A DNA stretch of 12,521 bases from Candidatus Stahliibacteriota bacterium. Lineage in GTDB: Bacteria > Hydrothermota > UBA3073. Shown here piece by piece: positions 6,758 to 12,521 of this stretch. The position numbers and the translations under genes are program-made. The first letter of the stretch is position 1. Each line of letters opens with the position of its first letter. The notes beneath the pieces are model-generated. The model ran no database searches and was not told the DNA's origin. It was given only the letters and a program-made list of their open reading frames with translations. Where the stretch lies: positions 1 to 12,521 of the forward strand of contig DAOUSS010000024.1 in NCBI GenBank assembly GCA_030627085.1, written 5' to 3'.

Positions 6758-6787
6758 GTCTTCCTTGCCTGCCCTGGCAAGGAAGAC
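6758..6787 (+). repeat. 12-bp hairpin in the tmRNA variable region
   Basis: GTCTTCCTTGCC (6758-6769) pairs with GGCAAGGAAGAC (6776-6787) around the loop TGCCCT. It sits in the part of tmRNA where downstream pseudoknots vary among bacteria. The 11-mer TGCCTGCCCTG (6766-6776) recurs exactly at 12455-12465, next to the twin hairpins at the window end. Confidence 0.85.
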
Positions 6788-6934
6788 GAGATATCTTGGG
6801 CTTTGGCGGGGACAACTTAGTTGCAGGAGGTGCCTCTGCTGAGAAGAAAACTGTAACTAAGCATGTAGATACTCTCATAGCCGGTTCTCCGGACGCGGGT
6901 TCGATTCCCGCCGCCTCCACCAAAGTAGAAAAAA

Positions 6935-7594
6935 GTGAACAAAAACATAAAAGAGAATGTAGAAAGAATTAGAGACAGGGTCGCTCTATCAGCAAGGAGG
7001 GTCAAGAGAGACCCTGATTCTATTATTATAGTTGCGGCTGTAAAGAATGCAGAACCTGACGAAATAGAAGAGTGCATCGATGCGGGGATCAGGATTATTG
7101 GCGAGAACAGAGTACAGGACGCTGAACGGAAGATTATCGCAGTGAAAAAAGAGGCGGAATGGCATATGATAGGACATCTACAAACGAATAAGGTAAACAA
7201 AGCACTTAAACTCTTTTCAATGGTCCAGTCTGTGAATAATTTGCATCTTGTGGAGCCTATACAAAAAAGAGCCTATAAACCGTTAGATGTGTTAGTTGAA
7301 GTAAATACATCCAGTGAGGAGAGTAAATTTGGTGTAAAACCCCAAGACGCCTTAGATTTCCTCCAAAGAATCGCTCGTTTTGACAAAATTAATCTAAGGG
7401 GACTTATGACAATTGGTCCACTTGTAGGAGACCCCAGACAAAGTTTTAAATTGTTATACAGGCTTTTCTGCGACGCAAGAGAATTAGGATTCAATATGAA
7501 ATATCTCTCAATGGGTATGACTGATGACTTTGAGATTGCTATTGAAGAGGGCTCAAATATGATTAGGGTAGGAAGAGCAATATTTCAAAAATAA
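6935..7594 (+). CDS. yggS: YggS/PROSC family PLP homeostasis protein
   Basis: This cytoplasmic protein binds pyridoxal 5'-phosphate on a single alanine-racemase-like barrel and keeps free PLP levels in balance; no catalytic reaction is firmly known for the family. It has 219 aa, slightly shorter than E. coli YggS (about 234 aa). The PLP Lys is expected at Lys37 in VAAVKNAEP. Family motifs follow in order: GENRVQDAERKI, EWHMIGHLQTNK, VNTSSEESKFGV, LRGLMTIGP, and near the end LSMGMTDDFEIAIEEGSNMIRVGRAIF. The start is GTG at 6935, which gives the expected N-terminal length, and no ATG is available nearby. The ribosome-binding site is weak. The gene starts 12 nt after tmRNA and probably depends on the tmRNA promoter. 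A 7-nt repeat array begins at its stop codon. Confidence 0.95.
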   Translation: MNKNIKENVERIRDRVALSARRVKRDPDSIIIVAAVKNAEPDEIEECIDAGIRIIGENRVQDAERKIIAVKKEAEWHMIGHLQTNKVNKALKLFSMVQSVNNLHLVEPIQKRAYKPLDVLVEVNTSSEESKFGVKPQDALDFLQRIARFDKINLRGLMTIGPLVGDPRQSFKLLYRLFCDARELGFNMKYLSMGMTDDFEIAIEEGSNMIRVGRAIFQK

Positions 7595-7670
7595 AATCAA
7601 ATATCAAATATCAAAATTACATATTAAAATTCAAAGATTTACACCTAAGATCAAGAAAATAAGACCACAG
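7594..7670. repeat. Heptamer array after yggS
   Basis: About eleven 7-nt units begin at the yggS stop codon. The clearest are AAATCAA, ATATCAA and ATATCAA (7594-7614), and later units decay in similarity. The array is A-rich and non-coding. It belongs to the same 7-nt class as the arrays at 5013, 10768 and 12411. Confidence 0.65.
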
Positions 7671-7694
7671 ATACCGTTCACCACGAAGATTTAT

Positions 7695-7723
7695 CCCGTT
7701 GAATGCATCGCTATTCTATCGGG
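7695..7723. repeat. Imperfect hairpin (palindrome family copy 2)
   Basis: CCCG (7695-7698) pairs with CGGG (7720-7723), and GAA (7701-7703) pairs with TTC (7714-7716), with mismatches between. The left arm CCCGTTGAA and the inner GCTATTC resemble copy 3 at 12489-12515. It may be a decayed member of the same family. Confidence 0.5.
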
Positions 7724-7749
7724 ACACAAAGAACACAAAGGGCACAAAG
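7723..7749. repeat. 9-nt repeat array (NRCACAAAG)x3
   Basis: Three consecutive units, GACACAAAG, AACACAAAG and GGCACAAAG, follow directly on hairpin copy 2. Related 9-nt units lie at 89-106 and 10918-10944 on the opposite strand, and there is looser similarity at about 7665-7690. Confidence 0.8.
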
Positions 7750-7788
7750 TATTTAATAATTTTTAGTGTATTTCGTGGGCTAAAAGAG

Positions 7789-8985
7789 ATGAAATATGAA
7801 TTCTATATAGCAAAAACACACCTCAAATCCCGTGGGGGTGTATTCAAGAGAGTCATCGCCTGGATATCCATTGTTGGTATATGCATAGGCGTTGCAGCGC
7901 TTGTTATAGTTATGTCAGTGATGAATGGATTACATATAGATCTACGGGACAAGATACTTAAAGCAACGCCCGATATCATGGTTCTCAAATTTCACAATGA
8001 ACCTATAGACAATTATACCGCCCTGCAGAAGAAAATTGAAGAGACTCCCGGTGTTACAAAGGCATCACCATATATCTTTACGAAGACGATAATAAAGGGT
8101 AATAAGAATAGAATGGATGGGATAATGGTAAGAGGAGAGCTTGAACTACCAGATGTGGAAAACAACATTATATGGGGGGAATATAATACCGGGAAAAATG
8201 GAATAGTTTTGGGTAAAAACCTTGCAGATATTCTTGGTGTTTTCATACGTGACACCGTTACACTTTACGGATTTCCATATACTAAAAGTCTTAGATTGTT
8301 CAATCTAAAGGCAAAGAATTTCATAGTCAGAGGAATATTCGATATAGGACTTTATGACTTTAACTCATCCCTTGCGTACACAAGCTTACCATTGCTTCAG
8401 GACTTGTTTTTGTTTGGAGATAGAGTTACGGGTATCGAGGTGGAGATAGACAATATCGATAATGCAGACAAGATAGCAAAGAGTATAGAAAAAAATATAG
8501 GTTATCCATACTATGTAACAAGTTGGAAGGAACTCAATACCAATCTGTTTGAGGCGCTGGCACTTGAGAAATTTACAATGTTTGTACTTCTTACGCTTGT
8601 AATCGTGGTAGCAGCCTTCAACATTGTTGCGACATTACTTATGACTGTGATTGGCAAAACAAGAGAAATAGGAATTCTTCTTTCCATAGGAGCTTCTCCA
8701 TCATCTATAAGAAAGATATTCATACTTCAGGGACTGATTATGGGAATTATTGGAACATCTATGGGCGTTGTAATTGGATGGACTGCCTGTAAACTGCTTT
8801 CAAAGTATCAATTTATAAAAATACCGGCAGATATTTATAATATAAGTACCTTACCGGTATCTATGCAATTAACCGACTTTTTAATAGTATCAGTGGCTAC
8901 AATATGTATATCCCTTCTTGCAAGTCTCTATCCTGCCTGGAGGGCATCAAGGCTTGAACCTGTAGAGGCAATAAGATACGAATAA
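7789..8985 (+). CDS. lolC: LolC/LolE family lipoprotein-releasing ABC permease
   Basis: This inner-membrane permease belongs to the LolCDE/MacB-type (type VII) ABC family. LolCDE extracts lipoproteins from the inner membrane for transfer to LolA and the outer membrane. The protein is 398 aa from the ATG at 7789, which matches LolC/E (about 400 aa). Helix 1 is at about 22-44, a large periplasmic domain covers about 45-260, and three C-terminal helices form an FtsX domain with KTREIGILLSIGAS and a final SLYPAWRASRLEPVEAIRYE. A longer frame back to TTG at 7699 would run through repeat DNA, so 7789 is preferred; AAAAGAG just upstream is a weak ribosome-binding site. I see no clear promoter. The ATPase LolD and any second permease are not in the window. 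LolC and LolE cannot be told apart here; one gene may serve as both. Confidence 0.88.
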   Translation: MKYEFYIAKTHLKSRGGVFKRVIAWISIVGICIGVAALVIVMSVMNGLHIDLRDKILKATPDIMVLKFHNEPIDNYTALQKKIEETPGVTKASPYIFTKTIIKGNKNRMDGIMVRGELELPDVENNIIWGEYNTGKNGIVLGKNLADILGVFIRDTVTLYGFPYTKSLRLFNLKAKNFIVRGIFDIGLYDFNSSLAYTSLPLLQDLFLFGDRVTGIEVEIDNIDNADKIAKSIEKNIGYPYYVTSWKELNTNLFEALALEKFTMFVLLTLVIVVAAFNIVATLLMTVIGKTREIGILLSIGASPSSIRKIFILQGLIMGIIGTSMGVVIGWTACKLLSKYQFIKIPADIYNISTLPVSMQLTDFLIVSVATICISLLASLYPAWRASRLEPVEAIRYE

Positions 8986-8990
8986 CATTA

Positions 8991-10748
8991 CTATTTTGTC
9001 CACTTCTGGAGTGAGAAATTACCCGAGCGATCCCTTGCCCTTACCACAAGGTATTTTGTGTCCTCTTTCAAAGTTATCTCAAATCTCTCTCTCTTTTCGT
9101 CAAATATTCCATCTATTGGAAATATTGAGACGAATTTGGATGCGTTTTCTGAATATTCAAGAGATGCTATTTCACTCATAATGTCACTAACGATTATTAT
9201 TGCCTTCTTCTCCTTAACTTCTATATTAATATAAGGGGAGGTATTATCTATTCTGTATACAGCAGAAATCTTAGAGGAAGAAAGTGCATAGTCAACCGGA
9301 TTTGACGGAGCATCAGACACCTCTACCTTAAATTCATAAGATCCATCAGGAAATGCATCCCTGTCAACACTAACCATAGTATCAGCAATATCTTTCTTCA
9401 ACTCAATCCACTCCCTATCCAGTTCTCTATAGTATACATTGAATAGGAGAACATCTCCATCAGGGTCGCTTCCCGAGAATGTCAGTGCGTCAGATTCAAG
9501 TTTCAGGTTTATTTCCCTTATAAAAGGCTTCTGGTTAAGTGGTAAATATGCAACCTGAATACATTTTATACGGGATGAACTATTCTTTATCTTTGCCCGC
9601 CATCTTATAAAACGGTTGGGAGAAGAGAGTATCTCTCCGTTTTTCGCTATTTTTTTCCATTCTTCCCATGTGATATCCGGATTCTCTGTATTACCCGACC
9701 TTGTTTCAAATAAAATTTTTCCGTCTCCCTCATATGTAAGTCTCCCCCATTTACTTACTCCTCCAGCATCAAACGAATAGGATTCAACAATGCCTTTCTT
9801 CGGTGGTTTATTACTCAATCTGTATACGCTTACGAATTTAGATAATCCAAAGTAGCCATCTCTGTTAATGGAGGATATTACAGTTGGAGATTCATGTATC
9901 ACATCAAATTTCCCGTTCTCATATATTCTGTATATCCTCTTTTCAGAAGCACAGAGAAGCATATTTCCATATTCCACAATTCCCTTTGCTATGCCTGAAA
10001 TTTTGGCAACCTCTTCCGGAAGACCGTCATCTCTTATCTTCTTTATCACCGATATTGTATCAAGACAATGCGAAAAATATAACATATTACCTATATTCAC
10101 TATCCCTGATATCTCTCCCCCACCACCATCGTACAATCCTCTTGGTTGTCCATCCTTTGGAATTATAAATAATAATCCTCCATCTCCAGTTCCTACATAT
10201 ACATCTTTATCTATCAGAACAACACGGGATGCGTTTGCTCTGCCCGTTTCGAGTAATGTATCCGCATGCCCATTCCTTATCCGAAATACCAGCCCATTGC
10301 CACCTGTTCCACATATTATTTGCTCATTACTGGCTATGACTATATCCCATATGAACTCCTCCTCTGAATCAAATATAACCTCTCCCCTACCTCCCTTGTC
10401 TATCTTGTAGATTTTTCCTCCGGGTGATGTTCCTGCGTATATATATCCTTCATAATCCGCAAGGGTAAGCACATTTTTTTCTCCTGAGTCGAAAAATAAC
10501 TCTCCTTTACCCTTATTGATTCTGTATATCCTTCCTTCTTGTCCCGTTGCAATATATATTCCATCTTTCGTAGGAAGTATGTCCCATATATACATATCCT
10601 GCGTATTGAATATTGAATCTACACCGTACGAGAGTGCAACGCTGCCATCTCTTGATATCCCTGTCTGATGAAATACACACTTGGAAAAATCTCTTACCTC
10701 CCAATACGATGTGGTAACTCCCAACAATACCATCAGAATGTAGAGCAT
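8991..10748 (-). CDS. Secreted seven-bladed beta-propeller protein with Ig/FN3-like domains, function unknown
   Basis: This 585-aa protein starts with a hydrophobic stretch (residues 1-15) that looks like a signal peptide, though it lacks the usual positive residues. Seven repeats follow at about 50-312, each of the form [DI/GI]xx[G]xIYxGTxxGGxIYRI, for example IYIATGQEGRIYRI, IYAGTSPGGKIYKI and VYVGTGDGGLLFII. They predict a seven-bladed propeller. Residues 325-405 hold a WGRLTYEG...ETRSGNTENPDITWEEW block. An FN3/cadherin-like region with SDPDGD follows at about 425-485, then VDYAL and IDNTSPYINI lead into a final Ig-like domain. I recall this domain order in an uncharacterised family from Acidobacteria and other poorly studied phyla. 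The ATG at 10746-10748 has AGGGGGA as ribosome-binding site, and an in-frame TAG upstream bounds the start. It ends 5 nt from the convergent lolC. The protein probably acts in the periplasm or at the surface; its ligand is unknown. Confidence 0.8.
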   Translation of the reverse strand: MLYILMVLLGVTTSYWEVRDFSKCVFHQTGISRDGSVALSYGVDSIFNTQDMYIWDILPTKDGIYIATGQEGRIYRINKGKGELFFDSGEKNVLTLADYEGYIYAGTSPGGKIYKIDKGGRGEVIFDSEEEFIWDIVIASNEQIICGTGGNGLVFRIRNGHADTLLETGRANASRVVLIDKDVYVGTGDGGLLFIIPKDGQPRGLYDGGGGEISGIVNIGNMLYFSHCLDTISVIKKIRDDGLPEEVAKISGIAKGIVEYGNMLLCASEKRIYRIYENGKFDVIHESPTVISSINRDGYFGLSKFVSVYRLSNKPPKKGIVESYSFDAGGVSKWGRLTYEGDGKILFETRSGNTENPDITWEEWKKIAKNGEILSSPNRFIRWRAKIKNSSSRIKCIQVAYLPLNQKPFIREINLKLESDALTFSGSDPDGDVLLFNVYYRELDREWIELKKDIADTMVSVDRDAFPDGSYEFKVEVSDAPSNPVDYALSSSKISAVYRIDNTSPYINIEVKEKKAIIIVSDIMSEIASLEYSENASKFVSIFPIDGIFDEKRERFEITLKEDTKYLVVRARDRSGNFSLQKWTK

Positions 10749-10767
10749 AATCCCCCTAAAAAAGAAA

Positions 10768-10858
10768 AATGACTAATGACGAATGCCTAATCTCTAATCA
10801 AATCCCAATGTCCAATGGGGTAAGGACTAAAGACAGAAAACCAGAGGCTGAGACCAAT
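10768..10858. repeat. Heptamer array upstream of the propeller gene
   Basis: About thirteen 7-nt units begin with AATGACT, AATGACG, AATGCCT, AATCTCT and AATCAAA, then drift through TCCCAAT and GTCCAAT to AGACAGA-like units. The array lies just 5' of the propeller gene's ribosome-binding site and shares the ATGACTA/GTCATTA theme with 12411-12445. The rest of the gap 10749-10963 holds a 9-nt array and no gene or convincing promoter. Confidence 0.7.
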
Positions 10859-10917
10859 TAAAGTTTGGGCATTTTGGCGTTATGCATTTATTAGAAATTA
10901 GATATTGATCTTTTACC

Positions 10918-10944
10918 TTTCGTGTCCTCCGTGTTCTTCGTGGG
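10918..10944. repeat. 9-nt repeat array (complement of the CACGAAG type)
   Basis: Three consecutive units read TTTCGTGTC, CTCCGTGTT and CTTCGTGGG. Their complement matches the 9-nt units at 7723-7749. The array lies 20 nt from the 3' end of rmlD. Confidence 0.8.
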
Positions 10945-10963
10945 CCAAGAGAATCCCCAAATG

Positions 10964-11815
10964 TTAATACCCCTTTTCTGCAAGGTAGGCCCTGAGTGAA
11001 TCTCTCCAGCGTGACATATTACTTATGCCAAGTGCCTTTAAATTTCTGTTCTCAAGCACGGAATACTTTGGACGGATTACCTCTGACGGAAACTCATTTG
11101 ATGTGATAGGAACAAGTTTCACATCAAGCCCTACGAACGAAAATATATTTTTTGCAAACTCATACCACGAGCACTCTCCCTCACTTGTTATGTGATATAC
11201 TCCATATGTATTGGTCTTTACAAGTTCGTATATCTGTTGCGCAAGATGAAGCGTATATGTAGGAGTCAATATCTCATCCGTTACCATCCTTACCTCATCC
11301 CCATTCTTGTGTGCGAGCATCTTATCCACAAAATTTGTTCCTTTTGTAATACATTTATGAATACCATAAAGTCCAGAGGTTCTTATAATGAAATATTTGT
11401 CAGTAATATATCTCGTATAATATTCGCCAGCAAGTTTTGATAAGCCGTAGGTATTGAGAGGTCCCGGTAGATCATCTTCAAGGTAAGGCTTGTTCTTCCT
11501 CCCATCAAATACATAATCAGTTGAAATATAAAGAAGCGAGGATTTTATCTCTTTTGCTGTAGTTGCAACATTTCTTGCACCTATTGCGTTTATTTTGAAT
11601 GCCTTCTCCGGGTCTTTCTCGCACAGAGAAACATTTGAAAGAGCAGCTGTGTTGATAATGAGCTGAGGCGATAAAGGAGAAATAACACTTTTTAGTTTAT
11701 CCTTCTCAGTAATATCAATATCCTTCTCTGTAAGAGAAATGATGTTTTCATCTTGAAAAACCCTTACAAGGTCGGACCCTAATTGCCCATCCGCTCCTAT
11801 AATAGTAATACGCAT
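10964..11815 (-). CDS. rmlD: dTDP-4-dehydrorhamnose reductase (RmlD/RfbD)
   Basis: This is a cytoplasmic short-chain dehydrogenase of the extended class, 283 aa, the usual size for RmlD. It reduces dTDP-4-dehydro-L-rhamnose to dTDP-L-rhamnose with NAD(P)H, the last step in making this sugar donor for surface polysaccharides. The NAD(P)-binding motif GADGQLG is at 7-13, followed by STDYVFDG (98-105) with the active-site Thr, YGLSK (Tyr123, Lys127) and RTSGLYG. RPKYSVLEN near the C-terminus is a typical family motif. The ATG at 11815 is preceded by AAAGGTG (11820-11826), which overlaps the stop codon of lemA, so the two genes are probably translated from one message. rmlA, rmlB and rmlC are not in the window. 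A related sugar-nucleotide reductase is possible but less likely. Confidence 0.9.
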   Translation of the reverse strand: MRITIIGADGQLGSDLVRVFQDENIISLTEKDIDITEKDKLKSVISPLSPQLIINTAALSNVSLCEKDPEKAFKINAIGARNVATTAKEIKSSLLYISTDYVFDGRKNKPYLEDDLPGPLNTYGLSKLAGEYYTRYITDKYFIIRTSGLYGIHKCITKGTNFVDKMLAHKNGDEVRMVTDEILTPTYTLHLAQQIYELVKTNTYGVYHITSEGECSWYEFAKNIFSFVGLDVKLVPITSNEFPSEVIRPKYSVLENRNLKALGISNMSRWRDSLRAYLAEKGY

Positions 11816-11824
11816 ATAGCACCT

Positions 11825-12391
11825 TTAAAATTTTACCTCTGGAACTGCTTCTTCTCTCTCCTCTGTCTCAAAGTAAGGTGAAATCTCTTTGTGGAACCAT
11901 CCAGCAAATATATTACCGGGAAACCGTTTTATTATGGTGTTATGCACTCTTACCTTCTCATTGTATCTTATCCTTTCAACCGCAATTCGATTTTCAGTCC
12001 CCTCAAGTTGGTCCATTAGTTTCAAAAAGTTCTCATTCGCCTTCAGTTGGGGATAGTTTTCAACAAGTGCAAAAAGTCTCCCGAGTGCCATACCAAGTTC
12101 TCTTTCGCCTTCAATTCTTTCCTGTATTGTAACACTACTAACAAGTTTGGACCTTGCTTCTGCTATATTTGTGAACACTTCTCTTTCATGTGTCATATAT
12201 CCCTTTGCAGTCTCGACAAGATTTGGTATTAGATCAAATCTTCGTTCCAGCTGGCTTTCAACTTGTGCCCATTGGTTGCGCACACCCTCTTCCAAAGTTA
12301 CAAAGCGGTTGTAGTAAGATATTATTGTCGCAACAGGTACTATAATGATTATCAGGACTATAATTACTAATACCGCTATATTTTTGCGCAT
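11825..12391 (-). CDS. lemA: LemA family membrane-anchored protein
   Basis: This is a 188-aa LemA family protein. The family has one N-terminal membrane helix and an extra-cytoplasmic coiled-coil bundle, and its function is still unclear; some members have been linked to envelope stress or proteases. Here the helix lies at about residues 5-25 (AVLVIIVLIIIIVPVATII). The family signature NRFVTLEEGVRNQWAQVESQLERRFDLIPNLVETAKGY follows at about 28-65 in two overlapping parts, and FPGNIFAGWF lies near the C-terminus. The start is secure: AAAGGAG (12397-12403) lies 5 nt before the ATG. rmlD follows after 9 nt. The usual partners of lemA, such as TPM-domain proteins or HtpX, are not in this window. 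Confidence 0.93.
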   Translation of the reverse strand: MRKNIAVLVIIVLIIIIVPVATIISYYNRFVTLEEGVRNQWAQVESQLERRFDLIPNLVETAKGYMTHEREVFTNIAEARSKLVSSVTIQERIEGERELGMALGRLFALVENYPQLKANENFLKLMDQLEGTENRIAVERIRYNEKVRVHNTIIKRFPGNIFAGWFHKEISPYFETEEREEAVPEVKF

Positions 12392-12410
12392 GATGTCTCC
12401 TTTAATATAA

Positions 12411-12445
12411 AGTCATTAGTCATTGGTCATTAGTCATTGATCATT
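12411..12445. repeat. Heptamer array upstream of lemA
   Basis: Five consecutive 7-nt units read AGTCATT, AGTCATT, GGTCATT, AGTCATT and GATCATT. The array ends 7 nt from the lemA ribosome-binding site. Its theme is shared with units at 5048-5061. Confidence 0.9.
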
Positions 12446-12460
12446 GGTTTACCCTGCCTG

Positions 12461-12515
12461 CCCTGTAGTGTTGATGTACAGGGCTTGTCCTGTTGAAGCG
12501 GAGCTATTCAACAGG
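12461..12515. repeat. Twin hairpins (second is palindrome family copy 3)
   Basis: The first hairpin pairs CCCTGTA (12461-12467) with TACAGGG (12477-12483). The second pairs CCTGTTGAA (12489-12497) with TTCAACAGG (12507-12515). Both have 9-nt loops, and they are 5 nt apart. The second is followed by GTGAA, as is the hairpin at 6361-6389. No T-run follows within the window. Confidence 0.85.
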
Positions 12516-12521
12516 GTGAAA

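Larger units (their letters stand above)
6575..6922 (+). ncRNA. ssrA: Transfer-messenger RNA (tmRNA, SsrA)
   Basis: This 348-nt one-piece tmRNA rescues stalled ribosomes. It charges with alanine, enters the empty A site with SmpB and then serves as a short message for a degradation tag. The acceptor stem pairs GGGGGCG (6575-6581) with CGCCTCC (6912-6918) and is followed by an encoded ACCA end. The T-arm has stem GCGGG/CCCGC with loop TTCGATT (6895-6911). The conserved 5' block GGATTCGACGGGG and the 3' block ACTAAGCATGTAGA are present. A pseudoknot before the tag can form with stem TTGCCA (6626-6631) and TGGCAA (6647-6652). The tag reads GEYAYAMAA and stops at TAA (6689-6691). A 12-bp hairpin lies at 6758-6787. 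yggS starts 12 nt after the CCA end with no terminator between, so the 3' end is probably made by processing. Confidence 0.97.

Noticed and set aside
6381..6923. Minus-strand open frame of 180 codons beginning MVEAAGIEPASGEPAM
   Set aside because: It is antisense to tmRNA. The GIEPASGEPA-type peptide is a known artefact of translating the complement of tRNA-like 3' ends. A second antisense frame (6817-7200) contains the similar GGGNRTRVRRTGYES artefact.
7699..7788. Thirty-residue extension of the LolC-like protein from TTG at 7699
   Set aside because: The codons run through the hairpin and the 9-nt repeat. The family N-terminus fits the Met at 7789.
1..12521. Defence system, toxin-antitoxin pair, retron or mobile element
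   Set aside because: Every long open frame is accounted for by envelope or housekeeping families or by the propeller protein. No transposase, integrase, reverse transcriptase or nuclease motif is seen.

Overview
The window is AT-rich bacterial chromosome from a Gram-negative (two-membrane) organism. It carries an MsbA-type lipid flippase, an O-antigen ligase/polymerase-like membrane protein, an LpxB-related glycosyltransferase, a LolC/LolE lipoprotein-release permease and a dTDP-rhamnose enzyme, all of which imply an outer membrane with glycosylated lipid. No gene fixes the phylum. The intergenic DNA is full of short 7-nt and 9-nt degenerate tandem repeats and small palindromes. Together with the uncharacterised beta-propeller family, this suggests an uncultured candidate-phylum bacterium, but that is inference.

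Layout. 1-253: non-coding, ending in a near-perfect sigma70 promoter. 254-3215 (+): msbA and an O-antigen ligase-like gene, probably one transcript. 3207-6227 (-): three genes read from a consensus promoter at 6267-6295. They are an LpxB-related glycosyltransferase, then two paralogous GT2 glycosyltransferases overlapping by 38 nt. The first gap is filled by a 7-nt tandem array that also encodes the C-terminus of the LpxB-like protein. 6228-6574: divergent control region with the minus-strand promoter, a perfect 11-bp hairpin and the tmRNA promoter. 6575-7594 (+): tmRNA (ssrA), then yggS 12 nt later with no visible terminator. 7595-7788: repeats. 7789-8985 (+): lolC/E-like permease. 8991-10748 (-): secreted seven-bladed beta-propeller protein with Ig/FN3-like C-terminal domains. 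10749-10963: repeats. 10964-12391 (-): lemA then rmlD, 9 nt apart. 12392-12521: ribosome-binding site, heptamer array and twin hairpins.

How the genes fit together. msbA, the ligase, the LpxB-like enzyme and the two GT2 enzymes form an envelope-glycolipid neighbourhood: making the sugar chain, flipping the lipid carrier and joining or polymerising the chain in the periplasm. RmlD would supply dTDP-L-rhamnose. LolC/E belongs to lipoprotein export to the outer membrane. tmRNA and YggS are housekeeping functions.

The most unusual signal is not a gene. A family of 7-nt-period degenerate repeats occupies most of the larger gaps. It also enters coding sequence in three glycosyltransferase genes, twice at the same point of the GT2 fold. 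A 9-nt family and a GTTRRA-type hairpin family run alongside it. I found no CRISPR array, phage, toxin-antitoxin pair, transposase or obvious new defence system.
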